Assembly (NCBI GenBank): GCA_964034945.1
Contig: OZ035960.1
Coordinates: forward strand, 33,534,368-33,598,367
Reading direction: 5' to 3'
Length of the DNA stretch: 64,000 nt
Origin: Chrysopilus asiliformis
Taxonomy: Eukaryota; Arthropoda; Insecta; Diptera; Rhagionidae
The notes below the pieces were generated by a model. The model worked only from the letters and a program-made list of their open reading frames with translations. It had not been told where the DNA came from and did not search any database. Shown here piece by piece: positions 36,236 through 46,884 of this stretch (position 1 is its first letter; each line of letters begins with the position of its first letter). The position numbers were made by a program, and so were the translations under genes.

Positions 36236-37177
36236 GGGGAAGCCGGGGCTAGTATTAACAAAATTTGGAAATTGGGTCATATTTTTTTAACAACTAATAT
36301 TTTTGATATTGTGTTTATATCTAGCTATACTGTAGGTCTTCAGGTATCATAAGAAATAAAAAAAGTTTCAACCAGGTAGTCACTATATGAAAAAAAAATC
36401 ATTTTTATGAAAAAATGTCATCTGTTAAAACTAACCCCGGTCACGGGGCTAGTTTTAACAACGATGGGGTAAGTATTAACACAAGTTTTAACATGGAAAT
36501 AATTAAAAGAAAAGATTTTTTTTTTCACAAAAATTATAAAATAAACAAAATATATATCCTTTTAAATTCAAATATATTAATTATCACAAAAACTAATAAA
36601 ATGAACCAAATAAATATCCTTTTCAAGGAACATAAATTGAGAAAAAAAAATTAAGTCGTTTTAAAAAACAAAAACAATTATTATTATAGGTTTCAGCGAA
36701 GCTTTTTTGTACATAATTTGTATCTATAAAAACATAGTATGAGAATTCTTACTCTATGTCTATGACATTATATTGTTAATTCTTGCCCCATGGGTTTGTT
36801 AATTTTAGCCCCGACACTACTTTTTTTGAATTATTAACCACACACAAAAATATAGTTAAGGATTGTAATAAAACCAAAGGATATAATTAATTATAGCTTC
36901 ATTAACTTACATTATCGGCAAAGTTATATTCAATAATATAAAAAACTAACACAGAAATCAAAATATTCCAAACCATAAAAAGTTCGTTTACCAGCTAAAT
37001 TTCGGTCTTTGTGCTAAACATTCACTGGCAATTAACTGTTTATGACTGATGAGTCGCGATATGATTGACCTTATCGAATGATGGACAAAAACCAAATTTC
37101 GAGATTCTGGCTCGTATATTTCGGCGGGAATAGGCTTGTTAATACTTACCCCTGTTAATTCTAGCTCCGGGTTCCCC
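36236..37177. mobile_element. Pogo-like MITE related to the 39856-42815 element
   Basis: Ends GGGGAAGCCGGGGCTAGTAT and (complement) GGGGAACCCGGAGCTAGAAT, flanked by TA (36234-36235, 37178-37179). The phrase GGGGCTAGTATTAACA and variants (GGGGCTAGTTTTAACA, GGGGTAAGTATTAACA, and complements) occur about eight times, grouped towards the ends. The same phrase is iterated in the transposase-bearing element 2.7 kb to the right. No transposase coding remains. Confidence 0.8.
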
Positions 37178-37179
37178 TA

Positions 37180-37700
37180 ATTAATTACGAATTGACGTTT
37201 AAAATATCAAAATACTATATTCGATAACATAATTAAAATGAGCTACAATCAGCGCCCACGCGCCCACTTACGTCACAAAAAACCACGTACCTTCTGAAGG
37301 GATAAGGGACCCATGTACTATAATGTCAAATATGCATGCGCGCCTAAAACTCGGGGAATTTTGCGAATTTTGACCAGAAATTTTACAGGAATGTGTTGTA
37401 GAAGGACCTCTGGAAATTTTAGCAATTTTGTTGGCGAGCTGACCGACAGCAGTTAACTTCGATTCCAATTTTTACGACCACAAAGTTGGTGTGATTGATT
37501 GTATACAGTAGCATAGTGTACTATGAGTTTAAAATTTGAAATATCGCCGTAAATGTTGTGTCGTGCCCATTGTGTGTTGCGCTTAAGGTAGAGACAATAA
37601 AATTTCCTACATTTCTGTCTTTCTCTAGAACTGCGTATTGGAAGCCGTTATCGAGATACACCGTTATTTCAAAAAATTCAGTTTTTTTTTGCGATTATCT
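37180..37700. other. Unannotated stretch
   Basis: No gene recognised; 'AATAAAATTTCCTACATTT' near 37600 resembles a family Y block. Confidence 0.35.
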
Positions 37701-37714
37701 CGAAAATATATTTC

Positions 37715-38060
37715 AGATTCGTATCTATACTCGTATAAAAGTCCACTACCATCTCTCACTCAATCATCACAGTATCTCCCGAACCACAAAACCGATTGCC
37801 ATGCAATTTTGCACACTGATTCATATTATCTCGTAGGTGCTCGCCACGAAATGGTTTTTCAAAATTCGAAACGGAAGGTCCAGCAAATATCCATGTCTAA
37901 CTTTCCATCGGAATAAGTGGCATTAGAGGTTTTTCGTTGAATGCGTTTCTGGTGTTAGAATTTTAAATTTCGAAACTTCGATGTCTTGTAAGGATACCGG
38001 AAATACAATTTTTCCCATTTTTCCCATTTTCCCATTTTCCCATTTTCCCATTTTTTCCAG
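37715..38060. repeat. Helitron-like fragment
   Basis: 'TCCCGAACCACAAAACCGAT', 'CGAAACGGAAGGTCC' and 'TCTGGTGTTAGAATTTTAAA' correspond in order to blocks of the Helitron-like copies at 43.7 and 47.9 kb. It ends in a (TTTTCCCA)n tract (about 38008-38050). Ends not defined. Confidence 0.45.
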
Positions 38061-38138
38061 TGTTGTATTTTTTGATAACTCAAATAAAATTAGAACACAA
38101 AAATTTGTTTATTAAAAAATTGGTTATTCGCCCATATT

Positions 38139-38726
38139 TTAATGATACATTACATTTATTATAAATGATTCATAATGAATTAAAGTGTGTTGTTCATCAT
38201 AAATGTTAACAATATAAATTGCTTTGTTGAACGGAAACTTTCCATGAGATAAATATTTTGGAAGAATGCCTGAATTTATCGTCAGATTATGTACATAATA
38301 AGTACCTTTTTTATAGGACAGTTCATTGGAATTCTTCCATATGTTGCAAGTTTGTTTAATATAAAAAGAGTTAATGGCTCCTTCTTTTTTAAACGTTTAC
38401 AAATATCCTGGGAAATGTTTAAACTGTATACATTTGATTTTCCACGAAAAAGTTTTACTTCTGCATTTGCAAGAAATCCGTTTAAATCTTTTGTTAGTTC
38501 GAGTCCGAATTCTAAATATGTCTTTTTTGTGATATTAACATAACTCTTCAAGTGGGGTACATAATCAATGTGAGTAAAATTTGAGAATTCAATATTCCAA
38601 GCTGACTGTTGTTTCATAATTTAATTTAATAAAAGAAGAATATATAGTAATTTTAGTAAGAATAGAACAAATTTATACTTCGCTTGGGTTTATTGCTAAC
38701 CACAAAATAATTGCTAAATAATTCAT
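38139..38726 (-). pseudogene. DUF1091-like gene copy B, one-base frameshift
   Basis: Exon 1, 38679-38726, encodes MNYLAIILWLAINPSE (signal peptide). The intron is 38606-38678 (73 bp, GTATAA donor, CAG acceptor, phase 0). Exon 2, 38139-38605, is 467 bp, exactly one base less than the 468 bp of copies C, D and E. The frame is normal to 'NCPIK', then shifts at the A-run (38307-38312 on the plus strand) just where the others read 'CPIKSDTYY', and stops 7 residues later. In the shifted frame the sequence continues 'TYYVHNLTINSGILPKYLSH' and ends at a normal position ('...INVMYH', stop 38139-38141). So a single deletion separates it from an intact gene; either a young pseudogene or a homopolymer sequencing error. 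Otherwise it is a DUF1091-type secreted protein like its paralogues. Confidence 0.8.
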
Positions 38727-38931
38727 GTCACTAAAGTTGTTACCAACTGCTTGGAAACTATCAATTGCACTGTCCAAAAAAAAAAAACTTTTTTTAATTG
38801 AAATAAAAATTCATACAGAGTTTTTGCGTACAACATTTTTCCACTGGATAAATGGTGCGTAAAATTTATAATTACCACAATTTTACTAAGCGAATTGTTA
38901 AATTAAACATCATTATGAAATCATGTTTTTT
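38727..38931. other. Upstream flank of copy B
   Basis: AT-rich, no feature called. Confidence 0.35.
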
Positions 38932-39855
38932 TATACCCGTATGGTGAAACCAAAGGGTATATTAACTTTGCCTTACCATTTGTAAGGCCAAGATCCCGTC
39001 ATCACACAAAAAAATGAATTACACCAGTGTGTTTAGAATGATAAAAAAAGTTGAACTTAGCACGTCCGTCCGTCCGTCTGTGGCGCGGATTGCGGGCGCA
39101 CGGATTGAGCTAGAGACTTGAAATTTTGCACAGATTCGTTTTTCGTAAAATGCAAGGCTAAGTCCAAAATGGACCAATAGGTCCAAAAATGGACCATTAG
39201 GTCAAAAAATGGACCATTAGGGGGGGCGTTATGCGAACGAAAACGATTTTTGCGAATATCTCAAAAACGGTGCATATTATTAAAAAAGTGCAAGAACAAA
39301 AGTTATTTAGGATATGATTCTACATAAAACTCCCATACATCAAAATCCGATTGGAATAAATTTTAAAAAATCTTATTGGAAAATTTGACTTCAAACTGGA
39401 ATTTTGGTACAACTGTTCGGGCTTTTAATACGAATATCACCATACGGGTTATCAATAATTGCCAGATTGGTAATTATAGCTTTTGTTATGTTTTTAATTT
39501 ATAATCGAATTGACTTATGGAAGTCAATTTTACCTGTAATCTGTTTATTATGATTGCATGGGTGAATAGACAATCTAAATATGCATTGTAAAAAATTAAA
39601 TTAACAGTAATGTTCAAATAAACAGTCTAGTATAGATTAAACCTGTGAAGTGAGAAAAAAATGTTATGTTGAAGAATGATTCGTTTTTAGAGTAAGTAAT
39701 TTGTTTTTTAAAGTAAAAAAATTAGGCTTTTCAAAAGTTTGATTTTTTTTCTAATTTTCTAGCGAATTTCCTCGAACAGATTGATTTTTCAACGCACAAA
39801 CCTAAAATAAGCAAGGGCGTCTGCGAAACGGTCTAATTCCATGCGAATTCTAGTA

Positions 39856-42815
39856 GGGGAGAGTGGGGATTAAATTAACAGGGGTAAATATTAACACTCA
39901 AATTGCGCTAAAATTACAAACCGTGTAATCTTCTTTCCTAGCTCTATTTGATCTTTATGTGTAACACTATTGAACAAGAATATTCAGTTTGTCATCGTTC
40001 GTTGGCTGATGAAGATAAAGCGGTGCATTGTTTTTTGCCACCTAATTATAAGTTTTAGGAGTAATATTAATTTTGATTTCTGAGTAAGTTTATCGTAATT
40101 TTCTAACACATTTTTTTTATAATATTCTGCTATGAATTAGTTTTGATTTTGTACCGTTTTTTTTAAATATTAGTAAATAGTTTTTTTTTTAAATTTATTA
40201 ATTTATCCAAAAATGCGTTGGGGCAAGTATTAACAAAATTCGGGGGTAAGTTTTAACAATGTTAATACTTACCCCTTTGTTGATTTTGTGGATAAGTGCT
40301 TACAAGTAATATGATTACAAAACTTCGTCATTTAGTTTTATTTTATTTATTAATTTTTTAGAATGAGAAATTATAAAAGGAAGACGGACAGGGGAACGAC
40401 TAGTCTTGAAGTGTATGAATTAGCCGTAAAAGAAGTAACAGAACATAAAATTAGCTTACGTGAAGCAGCAAAAAAATATAATATATGTCACGTCACATTA
40501 CATAAATTAATAAAGAAAAAAAAGGATGACCGTGTTGTTTCGGTGGGATACAAGCAACCGCGTTTGGTGTTTTCGTCTGATCAGGAAGCAAAAATTGCAG
40601 ACTATTTAATAAACTGCTCCAATATTTATTTTGGTTTAGTTCCTATGGACGTCAGAAAATTAGCATATCAATGTGCCATATTTTTAAATATTGGTAACAT
40701 ACCGCCTTCTTGGCAAAAAAATGAAAAGGCTGGAGCCGATTGGTTTAATCGATTTATCAAGCGAAATCCTAGATTAGCTATAAGAGCACCAGAAGCAACT
40801 TCACTCAGTAGAGCGACATCATTCAACAGGACAAATATATCGCAATTTTTTGATAAGTTTAAATCAGTATTAGATAAATACGACTTCCCTGCTTATAAAA
40901 TATGGAACATGGATGAAACTGGCATTACAACAGTTCAGAAACCTAAAAAAATTGTCGCTCAACGGGGACAAAAACAAGTGGGGGCGGTCACATCAGCAGA
41001 AAGAGGAACCCTCATTACTTTAGCAGTTGCTGTAAATGCGGCGGGAAACTCTATCCCCCCTATGTTTATTTTCCCTCGAATCAGATATTCACAAGTTTTT
41101 ATTCGAAATGGTCCGACAGATTGTATTGGAGCGGGAAATAAGTCGGGATGGATGCAAGAAAAAGAGTTTTTGATATTTCTTGATCATTTCATTAAGCACG
41201 TTAAGACCACCAAAGAAGAACCAGTTATACTTTTACTCGACAATCACAGTTCACACATCAACATACGGGTAATAAATAAGGCCAAGGTAAATAACATAAT
41301 TATGCTCTCTTTTCCCCCACACTGTTCTCATCGCCTGCAACCGTTAGATGTTGGAGTATTCGGACCTTTCAAAAGTTACATGAATAAGTTTCAAACAGTT
41401 TGGCTCCACAACAATCCAGGAAAAACCATGACAATTTATGATTTGCCAGGAATAACAAAGGATGCATTGCCTTTAGCTCTAAATCCATCTAATATTATGA
41501 GCGGCTTCAAAAAATCAGGCATTTGGCCTCTAAACGAAGAAGTATTTCAGGATATTGATTTTGCGCCATCATTCGTAACCGATCGCGAGAATCCAATATC
41601 AAGTATTGATGAGCCACAAGAAACCACATTAAATGAATCTATGGCAAATGAAGACATTGCAATAGAGAGGGATTTGACATTAAATTTAGAAAATCCTGAA
41701 CTTTTGGAATATTCACCAGAATTAAATTTAAGTGTCACTGAAATTATTGACCAAATAACGAATGATAACTCAGTTGCGGGACTTTCTGGCATGCAAAATC
41801 ATGAAGTTTTTTCTCCTGCAAAAATTCGACCTATGCCAAAAGCTTTACCTCGGAAATCAACTTCTCGAAGACGAACAATAAAGTCAACAATTCTAACGGA
41901 TACCCCCTTTAAAAATTATTTAGAACAAGAACATGAACAAAGAGAAAAAAAGAAACTAAATAGTATTACACAAAAAGAAAACAGGAAAAAGAAGGCTGAG
42001 TTGAAAGCAAAAATTGGGAAAATCAGAAAAAATGAAAAAAAAAAAATAAATAAAGTTAAAAGGAGACTTTTAATTGACAGCGAAGAAAGCGAGCCGGAAG
42101 AATGCTTTTGTCTTATATGTGCTAAAAGTTATGGAAAGGCTCTTCCCGGAGAGGAGTGGATCCAGTGTATGATATGCAAGGGATGGGCTCACATTAAATG
42201 CGTAAAAGGTGACACTATGCTATTTAGATGTAGGAATTGCGATTCCGATAATGATTAACTCTCCATAAATTGAAAATTTTTTGTGATGTTTGTATTACTG
42301 AACTATGTTTTTGTTTTTAAGGATTAAGACTGAAATGTCATGTTTTTTTTAAGTATTCTTAAATGTTTTATTATAATTATGTTTTGTTTTGAATCATTTA
42401 TGCTAATTGAAATATGCTATATTTTTTTTTCTTTTGAAGATACATGTCATTTAAAGAATAGAAATATTCTACACGATTAAAGATAAATAAATAAATAAAA
42501 AACCTTATAAATTTATTCGATTTTAGTTAAATTATTTGGAATATATTATTAATGTTAATATTTGCCCCCTTTGTTACTAATTACCCCGAAGCTGTTAATT
42601 TTAGCCCCAAAAATGGGGCAAAAACTAACAATGGACTTTTAAATTAAAAAAGTGCTGCATTAAAAAACTATTAATAATACAGGAAAAAAATCTTTAGTGG
42701 ATGCTGGCGAATTGATCATATTACTCGATACCAAAACCCATTTTTCAAAATAATACTTTTATTAGAAACTAGAGCTATTTTCCCGAAAATTGTTAATACT
42801 AGCCCCACTCTCCCC
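39856..42815 (+). mobile_element. Apparently intact pogo-like DNA transposon, 2.96 kb
   Basis: Ends are GGGGAGAGTGGGG in perfect inverted orientation (13 bp), flanked by TA (39854-39855; 42816-42817), the pogo-type target duplication. Subterminal phrases such as GGGGTAAATATTAACA, GGGGCAAGTATTAACA and GGGGTAAGTTTTAACA lie at 39890, 40220 and 40245, and their complements near 42555-42600 and 42790. A single-frame transposase spans 40363-42258, followed by an AATAAA at about 42485. Both ends, target duplication and coding frame are intact, so it could be active or recently active. Confidence 0.85.
40363..42258 (+). CDS. Pogo-like DDE transposase with C-terminal PHD finger, 631 aa
   Basis: It catalyses cut-and-paste transposition in the nucleus. 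In order: a Psq-type helix-turn-helix at residues about 15-60 ('SLREAAKKYNICHVTLHKLI'); a CENP-B-type helix-turn-helix at about 70-150 ('AGADWFNRFIKRNPRLAIRA'); a DDE_1 endonuclease core at about 175-390. The catalytic acids look intact: Asp184 in 'WNMDETG', Asp293 in 'LLLDNHSSH', Asp329 in 'QPLDVGVFG' (DD35D spacing). A Lys/Glu-rich linker at about 520-575 likely holds the nuclear localisation signal. Residues 583-627 carry a Cys4-His-Cys3 zinc finger of PHD type ('CLIC...CMIC...H..C...CRNC'), which could bind histone tails. ATG 40363 is chosen as the first Met before the HTH. No stops or frameshifts. It lies inside TA-flanked inverted repeats, so it is a transposon gene; a domesticated gene is less likely. 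Confidence 0.92.
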   Translation: MRNYKRKTDRGTTSLEVYELAVKEVTEHKISLREAAKKYNICHVTLHKLIKKKKDDRVVSVGYKQPRLVFSSDQEAKIADYLINCSNIYFGLVPMDVRKLAYQCAIFLNIGNIPPSWQKNEKAGADWFNRFIKRNPRLAIRAPEATSLSRATSFNRTNISQFFDKFKSVLDKYDFPAYKIWNMDETGITTVQKPKKIVAQRGQKQVGAVTSAERGTLITLAVAVNAAGNSIPPMFIFPRIRYSQVFIRNGPTDCIGAGNKSGWMQEKEFLIFLDHFIKHVKTTKEEPVILLLDNHSSHINIRVINKAKVNNIIMLSFPPHCSHRLQPLDVGVFGPFKSYMNKFQTVWLHNNPGKTMTIYDLPGITKDALPLALNPSNIMSGFKKSGIWPLNEEVFQDIDFAPSFVTDRENPISSIDEPQETTLNESMANEDIAIERDLTLNLENPELLEYSPELNLSVTEIIDQITNDNSVAGLSGMQNHEVFSPAKIRPMPKALPRKSTSRRRTIKSTILTDTPFKNYLEQEHEQREKKKLNSITQKENRKKKAELKAKIGKIRKNEKKKINKVKRRLLIDSEESEPEECFCLICAKSYGKALPGEEWIQCMICKGWAHIKCVKGDTMLFRCRNCDSDND

Positions 42816-43430
42816 TACTTTCTTATTTAGAGATTTTTCGAGGTGGCAAAATCTTCTTATTATTTTGTTAGTTTCTTGACAACTCGTCGCATCTTTAAAT
42901 TAAAACATAACAAAAGCTATAATTGCCAATCTGGCAATTATTGAAAACCCGTATGGTGATTTAAGTGAACAGCGAACAGTTGTATCAAAATTCCACTTTG
43001 AAGTCAAACTTTCCAAATAGATTTTTTAAAATTTATTCCAATCGGATTTTGAGGTATGGGAGTTCTATGTAGAATCATATCCTAAATAACTTTTGTTCTT
43101 GCACTTTTTTGATAAATTGTTTTCGTTCGTATGAAGTCAAACTTTCCAATAAGATTTTTTCCCATTAACGATTTTAGCCTTGCATTTTACGAAAAACCGA
43201 TCTGCGCAAAATTTCAAGTCTCTAGCTCAATCCGTGCGCCCGCAATCCGCGCCACAGACGGACGAACGGACGGACAGACGGACGGACGGACGGACGTGCT
43301 AAATTCAACTTTTTTTTTTATCATTCTAAACACACTGGTGTAATTCATTTTTTTGTGTGATGACGGGACCTTGGCGTTACAAACGGTAAGGCAAATCTAA
43401 TATACCCTTTGGTTTCACCATAAGGGTATA

Positions 43431-43709
43431 AAAATTATATAACTGCCTTAGACTCATAACTTATTTGGTTTTCGGCATTCATTCCGTACCATGCAAAATA
43501 AAAATTAATAAGCTGTTCAGTTTCGAATGCAAGTTACATAATCTTTTCACTCTTGTTCACTTGTCAAACGTCAAAAATTCAGCACTTAATTCCAATGATC
43601 GTTTCGCACAGGAATGGCAGCAAACTGGAAACTTTCCAATAAAAACTGGAATTAAAAGGGGAATTAGCACGCAATTTGACCATTTCGCACATGCTCTAAA
43701 TACTAAAAA
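43431..43709. other. Short unannotated stretch
   Basis: No feature recognised. Confidence 0.35.
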
Positions 43710-45280
43710 CTAGCTTGCATACCCGTCGTTGGCAGGTTGAAGATTTTTGTAAAAGATTTAGAATACGAAAAGAACCAAGAACATAAAAACTTTTGAGAAA
43801 AATCCTATCCTTGCAGGACCTTCGGTTACATTCTAATACCAGATTCGTGATCAGAAAATTCTGAACCTCGAAAACCCCGTAATGTAATTTTTCCCAGGAA
43901 AAACGGAAAATGATATTTACATTATCCTTACTGGACTTTTCGTTAGGATTTTTGAAATTTTAATACCGGATTCGTGATCAGTCAATTTTTTCGCGGGGAA
44001 AACGGGGAAAACGATATTTGCGTTATCTTTGCAGGACCTTCCGTTTTGAATTTTGAAATTCTAACACCGCATTCGTGATCAACGACCTCAAAAACTCCAG
44101 AGTCACACTTTTCGGCCTCTTAATAAGCTAAATTCATGGCAAAAATCAAGGTTTCAAAACACTCAAACCCTCCTTAGTAAAATTTCGGAAAACCCCGCCA
44201 TAGTGAGCGCCTAGGTGATGGTTGAGACATACTGTGAAAGTTTCAAGTTTATAGCTTCAGGGGTTTGTCCTGGGCATTAATGAGTCAGTCAATCAGTCAG
44301 TCAATCAGTCAGTCAATCAGTCAGTCAATCAGTCAGTCAATCAGTCAGTCAATCAGTCAGTCAATCAGTCAGTCAATCAGTCAGTCAATCTGTCAGTCAA
44401 TCAGTCAGTCAATCAGTCAGTCAATCAGTCAGTCAATCAGTCAGTCAATCAGTCAGTCAATCAGTCAGTCAATCAGTCAGTCAATCAGTCAGTCAATCAG
44501 TCAGTCAATCAGTCAGTCAATCAGTCAGTCAATCAGTCAGTCAATCAGTCAGTCAATCAGTCAGTCAATCAGTCAGTCAATCAGTCAGTCAATCAGTCGG
44601 TCAATCAGTCAGTCAATCAGTCAGTCAATCAGTCAGTCAATCAGTCAGTCAATCAGTCAGTCAATCAGTCAGTCAATCAGTCAGTCAATCAGTCAGTCAA
44701 TCAGTCAGTCAATCAGTTAGTCAATCAGTCAGTCAATCAGTCAGTCAATCAGTCAGTCAATCAGTCAGTCAATCAGTCAGTCAATCAGTCAGTCAATCAG
44801 TCAGTCAATCAGTCAGTCAATCAGTCAGTCAATCAGTCAGTCAATCAGTCAGTCAATCAGTCAGTCAATCAGTCAGTCAATCAGTCAGTCAATCAGTCAG
44901 TCAATCAGTCAGTCAATCAGTCAGTCAATCAGTCAGTCAATCAGTCAGTCAATCAGTCAGTCAATCAGTCAGTCAATCAGTCAGTCAATCAGTCAGTCAA
45001 TCAGTCAGTCAATCAGTCAGTCAATCAGTCAGTCAATCAGTCAGTCAATCAGTCAGTCAATCAGTCAGTCAATCAGTCAGTCAATCAGTCAGTCAATCAG
45101 TCAGTCAATCAGTCAGTCAATCAGTCAGTCAATCAGTCAGTCAATCAGTCAGTCAATCAGTCAGTCAATCAGTCAGTCAATCAGTCAGTCAATCAGTCAG
45201 TCAATCAGTCAGTCAATCAGTCAGTCAATCAGTCAGTCAATCAGTGAGTCAGTCAGGTTAAACGATTTTAGATATTTAGA
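43710..45280 (-). mobile_element. Helitron-like element (copy A) with expanded 12-mer satellite
   Basis: On the minus strand it starts TCTAAATATCTAAAATCGTT (after A, 45280) and ends CTAG before T (43710-43713), preceded by a hairpin-like 'CCAACGACGGGTATGCAAG'. Its 5' end, internal blocks ('CGGAAGGTCC', 'CTGATCACGAATC') and 3' end match copy B at 47881-48424, in which the satellite is only a short GACT tract. No Rep/helicase gene. Confidence 0.55.
44274..45255. repeat. 12-bp satellite, unit AGTCAGTCAATC
   Basis: About 980 bp (roughly 80 units), almost perfectly homogeneous, with rare changes (for example near 44391, 44599 and 44717). The unit is a multiple of three, so an Ile-Ser-Gln-Ser repeat frame is open; it is not a gene. 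There are no unique spacers, which excludes a CRISPR array. Confidence 0.97.
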
Positions 45281-46554
45281 TAAAAGGTTTCATTTCTGAC
45301 TGCTTTGTGATTCAATGGTTAAAGCAATTTTTTATTCCGGGTTTTATTGGTCTGCGACCTTGCGTTAAAAATAATGATATACACTCTTATTCTGGCGTTA
45401 TGACCGGTCACAAGTCGCAATTTGTATAGCGATTTTGGCATAAAAGATGATATTTTTTTCCGTGATCAATTGAATGGGAAGTTTTTAAAATCTTAAATTA
45501 AACCACGAAAATATACTGACCGTCACTGACATTCGGCAGAATAGGGCCGATAGTCGAATGGCTTGCTTGAAAATTACCGAAAAGAAAGTTATTTTGAAGA
45601 GAGAAGGCATTGTGCTTCTGGTAATGCCGAAATTTTCACACAATTTCTTTCCTTTGTAAAATTACACACAGTATGTAAACATCAAGTATAAAGTGTGTAA
45701 TTGCAAAAAGAATGTAAAAATCACAAAATAATTTCTGTAATTTTTTGCAATCACACAAAAATAATGTAAAAACCATAAAGAAATGAATTTTTATTTTACA
45801 AAATTTGAAATATATCGATAACGGTAAATATATCGACACTTAATATCTTAATTAAAATTCAATGTTGAGGAAGTAGAATAAATCTAAAGTGAGATGAATA
45901 ATTGAACATGGTGAACTCGAACGAGCTGGACACGAGGCCAGGTAAAAATCCATGAGACATTTTACGTTAGTATTTTTAAAAACTTTAGACTATTTTATTA
46001 CTGCGTAGCAATTCTTTGTACAAGGCGTAAAAATATCACAGTTGGTAGTAATTTTACGCACTTTTTTGCGTAAAGTTACTTGTTTAATTAAGTAATAGCA
46101 CAATTACTAATGGTTCATTAATTTTACGCCTGCTTAGTGATTTTACTCTCTTTTTCCCTAGTTTTCGGTTTAAAATCAAATCCATTTCTTAGAATTCGCC
46201 CTACAGGTTTTCAGCAAACAACATGGCAGGGAAAGGGTGGAGCATTTTTGAAAAATTCAGGAATATCCGATAAGGATGGCATACAAAATGGTGAAAACGG
46301 ATCATTTCTCGCCAGAGGCTCTAGAAATAGCTCAATAGTGGGTTCACAGGAATAAGAATGGTGTTTTTAGTCGCCATCAAGTTTACTTGTGGACTAACCA
46401 CGCGTGGTCGAATTTTCGACTTCTTTTCCGTAAACTATTTTGTGTTTTTTTTGTCTATTCAGTATTTGGCTTGAAAAAATCGAAAAATTTATGTTACAAA
46501 GTTATCATTTATGAAACACGAAATTCAAATTTCGTAAATTTTCAGTTTTATTCC
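45281..46554. other. Unannotated stretch with MITE remnants
   Basis: At about 46020-46200, 'GTAAAGTTACTTG' type repeats and 'TTTTCGGTTTAAAATCAAAT' resemble the right part of the 1573-2409 MITE. No gene is recognised. Confidence 0.4.
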
Positions 46555-46655
46555 AGTGACAGCTATATAAGCCGGATCCTAGATAAACCGGAAACCTGTC
46601 TTTAGCGGACAAATATCCTGGTCCCATACAAGTCCGGCTTTTACAGGTTTCACTG
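46555..46655. mobile_element. Possible Tigger/pogo-type micro-MITE
   Basis: 'CAGTGACAGCTATATAAGCC' and, on the complement of the right side, 'CAGTGAAACCTGTAAAAGCC' form imperfect inverted ends about 100 bp apart, resembling CAGTGAAACCTC..TAA termini of pogo/Tigger elements. Target duplication not seen. Confidence 0.4.
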
Positions 46656-46884
46656 TGATTTGGTACAACGGAAACCGGAAAAGTCAAGTACCGCCGGAAA
46701 ATTGTAATGCAATTTGCTGAGAAAAAAGTTCACAATATCGTTTCATCTTTTTCGAAAATTTTACACTCCATTGACTAAAAAATTGAAATTATCTTTGATA
46801 ACTGCATTTAACTTTCAAAAGGTGAAAAATTTCGGTCCAGTTGATGTTTTGAAGGCAATCAGTTTAGTCCTCTTCGTCCGAAAA

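Larger units (their letters stand above)
38932..43430. mobile_element. Complete fold-back element of family X with nested pogo-like transposon
   Basis: Two inverted arms, 38932-39490 and 42906-43430, both read TATACCC.TATGGTGAAACC inward and end at 'CAATTATAGCTTTTGTTATG'-type sequence. Each arm contains the CCGT-rich tract and the conserved 'GAGCTAGAGACTTGAAATTT' box. The left arm also has three tandem 'AATGGACCATTAGGTC' units (39168-39222). The centre is occupied by the pogo-like element; without it the fold-back would be about 1.5 kb. The arms differ by indels, so they are not recent copies of each other. Confidence 0.8.

Noticed and set aside
44265..45255. Long regular array that could be taken for a CRISPR or for a Ile-Ser-Gln-Ser repeat protein
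   Set aside because: Units are 12 bp in direct tandem with no unique spacers and no cas genes; the frame follows from unit length divisible by three.
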